Assembly: GCA_947063675.1 (NCBI GenBank)
Contig: CAMSTM010000011.1
Location: 1-39,695, forward strand
Length of the DNA: 39,695 bases
Source of the DNA: an uncultured Lachnospiraceae bacterium
Lineage (GTDB): Bacteria > Bacillota > Clostridia > Lachnospirales > Lachnospiraceae
Direction: 5' to 3'
Position 1 is the first letter of the stretch; each line of letters starts with the position of its first letter. Below are positions 32,874 through 39,695 of the stretch, in pieces. A program made the translations under genes and the position numbers. Below the pieces are notes generated by a model, which searched no databases, was not told where the DNA came from, and saw only the letters and a list, made by a program, of their open reading frames with translations.

Positions 32874-32934
32874 AGTATAATTTAAAACTTTTGGCTGATA
32901 CTGTTTATAAAGAAATAGTAAAGGTGTGCATGCT

Positions 32935-33582
32935 ATGAAATTTGTAAAACGTATCAGTTTATTTTTTATCTATCCTCTGACAATGTTTGCGGCCGGTTTT
33001 GCTTCCAATATCGCCATTATGGAGTTTTTTTATCCCGGCGAACAAATTCTTCGGATATCGGAGGAAGAAAGCAGCGGGCTTTTGCCGGAAGCAGAGGAAG
33101 AACCGGAGGACACAGCACCGGTGGCAATGATTGAAGAACCGGTTTTTTCGGCAAATACCCGTTATGTGGTTCAGGATTATGACGTATTCAGCGGCGAGAC
33201 GGTGGAAGCGGAGGAGACGGCGCCTGATAAATTTATGGGGTTAAGCAGGGACAGGCTTACCGCTGAAATCGGCGAGTATAATTCAAACCCTTCTCTGACC
33301 GATTTGGAGCAGGGGTTCACTTTTATGGAGCTTGTGTCCTTTTCGCCTGACAGAGTGGTTGTCAGGAAAAGCTATGAACGCATAGATACGGAAAAAGGAT
33401 TCTTTCTCCTGAATGAGAATCATTATGTGGTTGTTTACGATTACAGCTTATCTCATGTTTATATGAATACGGACATTCTGGTGGAGAGTCTGCCGGAAAA
33501 GCTTCAGGAAGAAATTCTAAATATGAAGTTTGTGGAGAATGAAAAAGGATTGTACAATTTCCTTGAATCCTATTCCAGCTAG
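32935..33582 (+). CDS. BofC-like protein, membrane-anchored
   Basis: The 215-aa protein has an N-terminal membrane anchor (about 6-28), an acidic linker (40-80) and a C-terminal domain that I read as BofC-like: the segment GFFLLNENHYVVVYDYS and the end with LPEKLQEEILNMKF and LYNFLESYSS match my recall of that domain. In Bacillus, BofC is made in the forespore and restrains the SpoIVB checkpoint protease that releases sigma-K; here the same role is only suggested. AAAGGTG lies before ATG 32935; an alternative GTG at 32926 is less likely. The next gene starts after 40 bases. Confidence 0.7.
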   Translation: MKFVKRISLFFIYPLTMFAAGFASNIAIMEFFYPGEQILRISEEESSGLLPEAEEEPEDTAPVAMIEEPVFSANTRYVVQDYDVFSGETVEAEETAPDKFMGLSRDRLTAEIGEYNSNPSLTDLEQGFTFMELVSFSPDRVVVRKSYERIDTEKGFFLLNENHYVVVYDYSLSHVYMNTDILVESLPEKLQEEILNMKFVENEKGLYNFLESYSS

Positions 33583-33622
33583 GGTTATTACGACATCGTT
33601 TTGACTTAAGAGAGAGGAAATT

Positions 33623-34894
33623 ATGAAGAGTAAAATGAAAGTGGCAGTGATTGGTGCGGGCGCTTCCGGCATAGTAGCGGCAATTACAGCAGTGAAGTAT
33701 GGTGCGGAAGTCACTTTGTTTGAAAAAAATGACAGAGTGGGGAAGAAGATTCTTTCCACAGGGAACGGAAAATGCAATCTGGGGAATCTGGAATTTTCCG
33801 TGGAGCGGTATTATTGTAATGACAGAGAAAAATTAAAAGGGATGTTCCGGGTATTTTCCGTATGGGACACTATCTCTTTTTTTGAGAGCATGGGTTTGAT
33901 GGTCAGAAACAGGAACGGTTATCTGTACCCTTATCCGGAGCAGGCGTCAGCGGTGCTTGACGTTCTGCGCATGGAGCTCGAGAGAAAAAAAGTCAGAGTG
34001 GTGACGGAAGCGGAAATTACAGAAGCCTTTTTTCATAAATCGAAAAATTTGTTTGAGGTAAAGACCTCCACAGGGAATGTTGGCAGTTTCCAGAAGCTGA
34101 TTCTGGCATGCGGGAGTCCGGCCTCTCTGAAAAAGGGCGAAGGACTGACAGGCTATGAGCTGGCGAAAGAATTCGGACACAAAGTAGGGGCGCTGCTTCC
34201 GGGGCTTGCGTCGCTGCGAAGCAGCGACGGATTTGAGAAAGCATTGTCGGGCGTCAGATGCAAAGCAAAAATAACGCTGGTTGTCGAGGGCAGGGCGAGG
34301 GCTGCGGAAGAAGGGGAAGTACAGTTTACAGATTACGGGATTTCAGGCATTCCGGTTTTTCAGGTGAGCCATCCTGCCGCTTATGCCCTGAAGGATAAGA
34401 AAAATGTGGAGGTGCTTGTGGATTTTTTCCCTGACCAGGAGGAAGCTGCGTTTGCCTATATGAGCCGTCTGCGCTTTGGCACACATAAGGAAATGCCTCT
34501 GGAAAATTATTTGACAGGCACATTGAATAAAAAAATCAATATGGTTCTGATTAAGCAGGCCGGCTTAAAACCGCAGATGAAAGCGGCGGAGGCGGGATGG
34601 GATAAGATATGGGGCCTGATGCAAAACAGCAGAGCCTTTGTCATACATATAAAGGGCGTGAACCCTCTTGAAAACGCACAGGTCTGCGCGGGAGGGGTTT
34701 CCTTTGATGAGATAACACTTCAAATGGAATCCAGACTGATTAAGGGGCTTTATTTTGCAGGCGAAATGGTAGATGTGGACGGGAAATGCGGTGGTTATAA
34801 TCTTCAATGGGCGTGGAGCAGCGGTTATATTGCGGGGAGAAATGCAGCCGGCAGCTCCACGCTGGAGATTGCGGAAGGAAGGGAATATGCTTAG
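33623..34894 (+). CDS. NAD(P)/FAD-dependent oxidoreductase, HI0933/BaiN family
   Basis: The 423-aa flavoprotein starts with a dinucleotide fold, VAVIGAGASGIVAAITA, followed by GKKILSTGNGKCNLGN and ends with CGGYNLQWAWSSGYIAGRNAA, all typical of the HI0933 family. Members have been connected with bile-acid dehydroxylation (BaiN) in gut clostridia, but most have no known substrate, so no role is given here. The stop codon overlaps the next gene start by 8 bases, so both flavoproteins are made together. Confidence 0.9.
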   Translation: MKSKMKVAVIGAGASGIVAAITAVKYGAEVTLFEKNDRVGKKILSTGNGKCNLGNLEFSVERYYCNDREKLKGMFRVFSVWDTISFFESMGLMVRNRNGYLYPYPEQASAVLDVLRMELERKKVRVVTEAEITEAFFHKSKNLFEVKTSTGNVGSFQKLILACGSPASLKKGEGLTGYELAKEFGHKVGALLPGLASLRSSDGFEKALSGVRCKAKITLVVEGRARAAEEGEVQFTDYGISGIPVFQVSHPAAYALKDKKNVEVLVDFFPDQEEAAFAYMSRLRFGTHKEMPLENYLTGTLNKKINMVLIKQAGLKPQMKAAEAGWDKIWGLMQNSRAFVIHIKGVNPLENAQVCAGGVSFDEITLQMESRLIKGLYFAGEMVDVDGKCGGYNLQWAWSSGYIAGRNAAGSSTLEIAEGREYA

Positions 34895-36674
34895 AATTAA
34901 CCAGCTCGGGCTTCCGGTGGGGCATACCCAAAGAGAACTGGAGGATGCCGTCAGGAAACTTCTCAAATGCGAGGAAGTGCCGGAGATAACAATCGTCAGA
35001 CGTTCCATTGACGCCAGGAAAAAACCGAAGTTATATTTTAATTATATTTTGAATATTAAGGTTAAGAATCAGCCGAAGGTTTACAGGAGATGCGATAAAA
35101 GGCAGGTTCTTGTGTGGGAGGAAAAGAAGTATCGCTTTCCGGTAAGAAATTATCGGGGAGAGGTAAGGCCGGTGATTATCGGAACGGGGCCGGCGGGACT
35201 TTTCTGCGGCTATATGCTGGCGTCTGCCGGTTTTCGACCCATATTGCTTGAAAGGGGAGAGTCGGTAGAGAAAAGAACAAAAGCGGTACATACCTTCTGG
35301 GAGAGCGGGAAGCTGGATACGGAGTCCAACGTACAGTTTGGTGAAGGGGGCGCCGGTACTTTTTCCGACGGCAAATTAAACACACTGGTAAAGGATAAAT
35401 ACGGCAGAAATAAGGAGGTGCTTTCGCTCTTTGTAAAGATGGGGGCTTCGCCGGAAATCCTTTACGACCATAAGCCCCATATCGGAACCGACGTTTTAAG
35501 CAAGGTGGTCATGAACCTGCGGAATGCAATTATTGCAATGGGCGGGGAAGTCAGATTCCGGGCCAGGGTAACGGATATTGTGTGTGAGGAAATTGATAAA
35601 AATCAAAGAATAACGGGTGTTGTCATTAACGGGAAAGAGCATTTAAAGACATCCTGTGTGGTTTTAGCGCCGGGGCACAGCGCAAGAGATACCATAGCCA
35701 TGCTGTACGGGAAAGGCATTGCAATGGAAGCTAAGCCCTTTGCAGTGGGGATGCGGGTGGAGCATCCTCAGGAGCTCATCAATCTTTCACAGTATGGCGT
35801 AAAGCAGGAAGATACGCTGGGAAACGCAGTATACAAGGTGACGGCAAATGTCAGCCCTTCGGAAAATCCCTGCAATTCTGATTTTGGCGGAAAAGAAAGC
35901 CGCGGAAGAGGCGTGTATTCGTTCTGCATGTGCCCCGGAGGGTATGTGGTGAACGCTTCCTCGGAACTGGGCAGGCTTGCGGTAAACGGCATGAGTTACA
36001 GCGGCCGGGACGGCAAAAACGCTAACAGTGCCATCATTGTATCCGTTACGCCGGAGGATTACGGGGATAACCATCCATTAGCGGGCATTGAGTTTCAGCG
36101 CCGGTTGGAGGAAAGGGCGTTTGCTGCCGGAGGCGGGAAAATTCCTGTGGAGAGATACGGAGATTACAGAGCCGCTCTTTGGGGAGATTTTTGCGGCAGG
36201 ACAGAGGGACAGCCGCTTTCGGGAGAGGAAGCCGAGGGAAATCTGTCACCGGCATCGGAGAATCTTGCACAGCCGGAGGCTTCGCTGATAAAGGAAGATT
36301 TTAAGCCCTGTATCAAAGGGAGCTGGACATTCGGGCCGGTGCATGAGATACTTCCCGATTTTCTCGGAAAGGCATTTGTCCGGGGAATGGAGCAGTTCGG
36401 CAGGGTAATAAAGGGCTTTAACGATAAAAATGTATTGGTTGAAGGAATTGAAAGCAGAACCTCGTCGCCGGTTCGGATTCTGCGAAATGAGAGGCTGCAG
36501 TCTTCCGTAAAAGGTCTCTATCCCTGCGGGGAAGGCGCGGGATATGCGGGAGGAATAACGTCGGCGGCGATGGACGGCATACGGGTGGCGGAAGAGGTGG
36601 CGCTTGCACTTACCGGCGAAGCGACAGGCGCCGGTGCGGAAGTAAGTACAGATACAGAAGGCGGGAGGGGATAA
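34887..36674 (+). CDS. FAD-dependent dehydrogenase of the COG2509 type
   Basis: The 595-aa protein has an N-terminal domain (about 1-85, QLGLPVGHTQRELEDAV) before a dinucleotide fold, VIIGTGPAGLFCGYMLASAG, and the characteristic ESNVQFGEGGAGTFSDGKL segment; near the end CGEGAGYAGGITSAAMDGI completes the FAD site. Its substrate is unknown. An insert near residues 440-470 with a low-complexity EEAEGNLSPASENL stretch is a possible lineage-specific loop. ATG 34887 is chosen for GGAAGGAAGG and coupling to the preceding gene; the frame is open to 34773. The cyclo-ligase follows after 4 bases. Confidence 0.9.
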   Translation: MLRINQLGLPVGHTQRELEDAVRKLLKCEEVPEITIVRRSIDARKKPKLYFNYILNIKVKNQPKVYRRCDKRQVLVWEEKKYRFPVRNYRGEVRPVIIGTGPAGLFCGYMLASAGFRPILLERGESVEKRTKAVHTFWESGKLDTESNVQFGEGGAGTFSDGKLNTLVKDKYGRNKEVLSLFVKMGASPEILYDHKPHIGTDVLSKVVMNLRNAIIAMGGEVRFRARVTDIVCEEIDKNQRITGVVINGKEHLKTSCVVLAPGHSARDTIAMLYGKGIAMEAKPFAVGMRVEHPQELINLSQYGVKQEDTLGNAVYKVTANVSPSENPCNSDFGGKESRGRGVYSFCMCPGGYVVNASSELGRLAVNGMSYSGRDGKNANSAIIVSVTPEDYGDNHPLAGIEFQRRLEERAFAAGGGKIPVERYGDYRAALWGDFCGRTEGQPLSGEEAEGNLSPASENLAQPEASLIKEDFKPCIKGSWTFGPVHEILPDFLGKAFVRGMEQFGRVIKGFNDKNVLVEGIESRTSSPVRILRNERLQSSVKGLYPCGEGAGYAGGITSAAMDGIRVAEEVALALTGEATGAGAEVSTDTEGGRG

Positions 36675-36678
36675 AAGA

Positions 36679-37263
36679 ATGGAGAAAGGGTATACCACAA
36701 AACAGGAACTGCGGAACAGATATCTTTCTTACAGGAACGGCCTTTCGGCTGCTAAACGGAAGGAGAAAAGCGAAGAAATCCAAAAACGTCTGAAACAGGA
36801 GCCGGTATTTCAGAAAGCAGAGGCAGTCCTTGTGTACATGGATTACCGCAGCGAGGTAGAGACCACGGCTCTGGTGGAGGAACTTCTTCATTCGGGCGAA
36901 AAAAGAATATTTGCTCCCAAAGTAGAAGGGATGAATATCCGGTTTTATGAGATAACCTCCATGGAGGATTTGAAGGAAGGATATCAGGGAATCAGGGAGC
37001 CTGAAGCTGATGGGCAAAGGCTCTTTACGCAGGAGATGTCACAGGATATGAAAACGCTGATTCTCGTGCCGGGGGCAGTATTTGACCGGCAAAGAGGCCG
37101 TATGGGCTATGGAAAAGGCTTTTATGACCGTTATCTTGCCGCGTTTCCGGCTTTGAACAGCGCAGCCCTTGCCTTTGAATGCCAGATTGCCAAAAAGGTG
37201 CCGGAGGAAAGCCACGATAAGAAAACGGATATGATTATTACGGAAGCAGGCGTTATTAAATAA
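36679..37263 (+). CDS. 5-formyltetrahydrofolate cyclo-ligase
   Basis: The 194-aa ATP enzyme turns 5-formyl-THF, a storage or by-product form, into 5,10-methenyl-THF. The signature LVPGAVFDRQRGRMGYGKGFYD (near residues 129-150) is intact, as is the N-terminal lysine/arginine-rich ATP region (RNRYLSYRNGLS). It joins fhs and folD as the third folate C1 gene in the window, though 17 kb away. GGGAGGGG precedes ATG 36679, overlapping the end of the preceding gene. Confidence 0.95.
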   Translation: MEKGYTTKQELRNRYLSYRNGLSAAKRKEKSEEIQKRLKQEPVFQKAEAVLVYMDYRSEVETTALVEELLHSGEKRIFAPKVEGMNIRFYEITSMEDLKEGYQGIREPEADGQRLFTQEMSQDMKTLILVPGAVFDRQRGRMGYGKGFYDRYLAAFPALNSAALAFECQIAKKVPEESHDKKTDMIITEAGVIK

Positions 37264-37331
37264 GACGAAAGGCGTCAGTATGGAGAACGTCAGGCAACGC
37301 CGTCTGACAATACAAAAACGGGAGAAAAGGA

Positions 37332-38579
37332 ATGAATGAATTATTAAGCGGATTGGGAAAAGCGGCGGCTCTGGCAAAATACGAGCTGCAAAAGCTGACT
37401 GCAGATGAGAAAAACCGGGCGTTATATGGGGCGGCGGAAGCCCTTGTGAGAGAAAAAGGCCTGATTCTGGGGGAAAACGCCAGGGATGTGGCGGAGGGCG
37501 AGGCAAAAGGCATGTCTGCGGGGCTGCTTGACAGGCTGCGGCTTACAGAGGAAAGAATAGCAGGGATGGCGGAAGGGCTGAAACAGGTGGCAGGGCTTTG
37601 CGACCCCGTCGGCGAGGTGCTGGAGCGCTTTGAGCGTCCGAACGGCCTTTGCATAGAAAAGCGCAGAGTCCCCATGGGAGTGATTGGCATTATCTATGAG
37701 TCCCGCCCTAATGTGACGGCGGATGCATTCGGACTTTGCTTTAAAAGCGGTAATGCCGTTATTTTAAAAGGAGGAAGCGACGCACTTCGCTCCAATATGG
37801 CAATAACGGATGTTATCAGACGTTCTCTTAAAGAATCCGGCATCACCGGCGACGCCATACAGATAATTCCGGCAACAGACAGAGCCGTGACTTTGGAGTT
37901 TATGCGCCTTAAGGAATATGTGGACCTGCTGATACCAAGAGGCGGGGCCGGGCTGATAAAAAGCGTGGTGGAAAACAGTACCATACCGGTGATTGAAACG
38001 GGAACCGGAAATTGCCATATTTATGTGGACGAGTCCGCCAGCCTTGCCATGGCAATACCGATTATTATCAACGCAAAAACACAGCGGGTCGGCGTGTGCA
38101 ATGCCTGTGAGTCACTGCTGGTTCATGAAAAGATAAGGGAAAGACTGCTGCCGGAGCTGGCAAAATCCTTAAAGGAGCATTGCGTGGAAATCCGCGGCGA
38201 CGAAAGGGTCCGCCAGGTGATTGACTGCATCCCTGCAACAGATGAGGATTATGCTGCGGAATATCTGGATTATATTATTTCCATGAAAACCGTTTCTTCG
38301 GTGAACGAGGCGATTGCCCATATCAACCGGTACGGCACCAGACATTCGGAAGCGATTATCACGGAAAATAAGGAAAATGCTGAGAAATTTTTAAACGAAG
38401 TGGACGCAGCCTGTGTCTATGTGAACGCGTCCACCCGGTTTACGGACGGTTTTGAGTTTGGATTTGGCGCGGAAATCGGCATCAGTACGCAAAAACTCCA
38501 TGCAAGAGGCCCTATGGGGCTTAAGGAGCTTACTTCCTGTAAATATCTGGTGCGGGGGAACGGACAGTTCAGGGAATAG
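37332..38579 (+). CDS. proA: Glutamate-5-semialdehyde dehydrogenase (gamma-glutamyl phosphate reductase)
   Basis: The 415-aa enzyme reduces gamma-glutamyl phosphate with NADPH in proline synthesis. Seen: [31 protein letters not shown], and the catalytic cysteine C256 in [14 protein letters not shown]; the C-terminal [22 protein letters not shown] is complete. proB (glutamate kinase) is not within the window. GGGAGAAAAGG lies before ATG 37332. The 68-base gap before it has small inverted repeats, such as GTCAG/CTGAC, but no clear promoter. Confidence 0.97.
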   Translation: MNELLSGLGKAAALAKYELQKLTADEKNRALYGAAEALVREKGLILGENARDVAEGEAKGMSAGLLDRLRLTEERIAGMAEGLKQVAGLCDPVGEVLERFERPNGLCIEKRRVPMGVIGIIYESRPNVTADAFGLCFKSGNAVILKGGSDALRSNMAITDVIRRSLKESGITGDAIQIIPATDRAVTLEFMRLKEYVDLLIPRGGAGLIKSVVENSTIPVIETGTGNCHIYVDESASLAMAIPIIINAKTQRVGVCNACESLLVHEKIRERLLPELAKSLKEHCVEIRGDERVRQVIDCIPATDEDYAAEYLDYIISMKTVSSVNEAIAHINRYGTRHSEAIITENKENAEKFLNEVDAACVYVNASTRFTDGFEFGFGAEIGISTQKLHARGPMGLKELTSCKYLVRGNGQFRE

Positions 38580-38596
38580 CGCGCAGGAGAAAAGCA

Positions 38597-38607
38597 ACAA
38601 TTATTGT
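38597..38607. promoter_or_regulatory. Palindrome overlapping the lactonase promoter -35
   Basis: ACAATTATTGT is a perfect 11-base inverted repeat with a single central base, and it covers the first bases of the -35 box. It is a possible operator; nothing points to a specific regulator. Confidence 0.35.
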
Positions 38608-38632
38608 ACCTTAAATTAAGTTGTGGTATAAT
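38604..38632 (+). promoter_or_regulatory. Strong promoter of the lactonase gene
   Basis: TTGTAC (38604-38609), a 17-base spacer and a perfect TATAAT (38627-38632) preceded by TGG, i.e. an extended -10. It predicts a start near 38640 and a leader of about 65 bases. Confidence 0.8.
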
Positions 38633-38646
38633 ACAGTTATGTTAAA

Positions 38647-38669
38647 TCATACAGGCTGTTTTTGTATGA
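38647..38669 (+). other. Hairpin in the lactonase leader
   Basis: TCATACA (38647-38653) pairs with TGTATGA (38663-38669) around a 9-base loop, between the transcript start and the ribosome site. It may stabilise the message. Confidence 0.4.
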
Positions 38670-38704
38670 AGGCTGCCAGAGTAAAATATAAAAAGAGGAA
38701 TGTC

Positions 38705-39695
38705 ATGGAAAAAGAAAAATATGTAGCGTATGTATCCACTTACACCTATGGTAATAAGAGCAATTTTGGAATACGGATTTACAATGTAGACATGGAAAAC
38801 GGCAGATTCACGGAGAAGGACCAGGTGGAAATAACGAATTCCTCCTATGTAACCATATCCCATAACCGCAAATATCTGTATTCCATTACGGATTTCGGGG
38901 TGGAATCTTACAGAATACTGGAGGACGGAAGTCTTGCGGTTATCAATCATGCGTCGATTAACGGAATGAGAGGCTGCTATCTTTCTACAGACTACGAAGA
39001 TAAGTTCCTGTTTGTGGCAGGCTACCATGATGCCAAGCTTACGGTGCTCCGGGTAAAGGAAAACGGAGAAATCGGAGAAATAACAGATGAAATTTATCAT
39101 AAGGGTCTGGGAAGCATTGCCGAGAGAAACTTTAAGCCTCATATTAACTGTGTCAAGATGACGAGAGACAACAGATTCTTATGTGCGGCGGATTTGGGAA
39201 TGGACCATGTGGTGGTTTATGAGCTGAATCATATGAACGGCCGGCTGCGCCAGGTGGATATCATCAGAAGCGAGCAGGAATCTGCTCCCCGCCACCTGAA
39301 ATTCTCCAAGGACGGAAAGCTTCTTTATGTGGTACACGAACTCAAAAATTATATTGATGTTTATACCTACAGCGTGGATAAAGAGCACAGGATGCCGGTT
39401 TTTGAAAAAATACAGAACATCTCCACTTTAAATGACTATCATGCAGGCGGTTCGGCGGCAAGCGCGCTTAACATTTCGGAAGATTTTAAGTATCTGTGCA
39501 GCTCCAACGCGGGGGACAACAGTGTGGTGCTTTATTCCATAGATGAAAACACAGGCATGCTTACCAAAATACTTTGTCTGCCCATAAGCGGGGACTACCC
39601 CAAGGATGCGGCGCTGTTCCCGGACAGCAGGCATCTGGTTTCCTTAAATGTAAAAGAAGGGGATGTAATTGAAATTCAGTTCGGCACACGTTCCG
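38705..39695 (+). CDS. Lactonase-family beta-propeller protein, 3' end cut by the window
   Basis: The first 330 residues are visible and open to the window end. The protein reads as a seven-bladed propeller of the 6-phosphogluconolactonase (Pgl/YkgB) type: VAYVSTYTYGNKSNFGIRIY at the start, then repeated segments such as YVTISHNRKYLYS, FKPHINCVKMTRDNRFLCAADLGMDHVVVYEL, APRHLKFSKDGKLLYVVHEL and AASALNISEDFKYL. Pgl opens 6-phosphogluconolactone in the oxidative pentose phosphate route, but many relatives act on other lactones or have no tested activity. AGAGG lies before ATG 38705; an in-frame ATG at 38639 is at the transcript start and has no ribosome site. Confidence 0.88.
   Translation, partial: MEKEKYVAYVSTYTYGNKSNFGIRIYNVDMENGRFTEKDQVEITNSSYVTISHNRKYLYSITDFGVESYRILEDGSLAVINHASINGMRGCYLSTDYEDKFLFVAGYHDAKLTVLRVKENGEIGEITDEIYHKGLGSIAERNFKPHINCVKMTRDNRFLCAADLGMDHVVVYELNHMNGRLRQVDIIRSEQESAPRHLKFSKDGKLLYVVHELKNYIDVYTYSVDKEHRMPVFEKIQNISTLNDYHAGGSAASALNISEDFKYLCSSNAGDNSVVLYSIDENTGMLTKILCLPISGDYPKDAALFPDSRHLVSLNVKEGDVIEIQFGTRS

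Noticed and set aside
1-39695. Mobile element, prophage, CRISPR array or defence island
   Set aside because: No transposase, integrase, phage structural gene, repeat-spacer array or terminal inverted repeat was seen; the gene content is core-like throughout.

Overview
This 39.7 kb window looks like an ordinary chromosomal stretch from a spore-forming, strictly anaerobic Clostridia bacterium, most likely a gut-type Lachnospiraceae. The evidence is moderate GC content, strong AGGAGG-type ribosome sites, the combination rex / NfnAB / fhs-folD / yqfC-yqfD / tepA-spoIIIE, and an apparent (Re)-citrate synthase in place of the usual Si-type enzyme. I see no rRNA, tRNA, CRISPR array, prophage, insertion sequence or integrase. 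Genes are tightly packed, nearly all on the + strand (one exception), and no gap without a gene exceeds 300 bases.

Layout. (1) 98-3606: a glutamate-precursor module of (Re)-citrate synthase-like enzyme, GntR/FCD regulator and NADP-isocitrate dehydrogenase, behind a near-consensus promoter whose -10 lies in a perfect 12-bp palindrome. (2) 3725-5638, minus strand: an ABC-F ATPase. (3) 5745-8720: a redox operon of rex (with a likely Rex box in its own promoter), an unrecognised coiled-coil protein and a fused NAD(P)HX epimerase/dehydratase. (4) 8833-13690: alr, an apparently antitoxin-less mazF, a CNNM/CBS membrane protein, a YebC-family protein and an unknown membrane protein, closed by a clear terminator. 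(5) 13798-17430: tepA (ClpP-like) and ftsK/spoIIIE, an order also found in Bacillus. (6) 17448-23772: fhs and folD for one-carbon folate metabolism, a zinc-ribbon/TPR/chitobiase-like-domain membrane protein, and electron-bifurcating nfnA-nfnB. (7) 23910-27838: a MORN-repeat membrane protein, a second zinc-ribbon membrane protein, rlmH and a pyrimidine-nucleoside phosphorylase. (8) 27946-33582: yqfC, yqfD, phoH, ybeY, a SpoVB-like flippase and a BofC-like protein, i.e. sporulation genes mixed with RNA/ribosome maturation genes. (9) 33623-39695: two overlapping flavoprotein genes, 5-formyl-THF cyclo-ligase, proA and the start of a lactonase-type beta-propeller cut by the window end.

How the genes fit together: several modules handle pyridine nucleotides and C1 units. 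The isocitrate dehydrogenase makes NADPH and 2-oxoglutarate; NfnAB exchanges NADH, ferredoxin and NADPH; Rex senses NADH/NAD+; the Nnr fusion repairs damaged NAD(P)H; Fhs, FolD and the cyclo-ligase feed the folate pool. I found no convincing wholly new system. The best leads are the unknown coiled-coil gene inside the rex operon, the lone mazF, the hairpin immediately before tepA, the zinc-ribbon and MORN membrane proteins, and the rearranged yqfC-ybeY neighbourhood.
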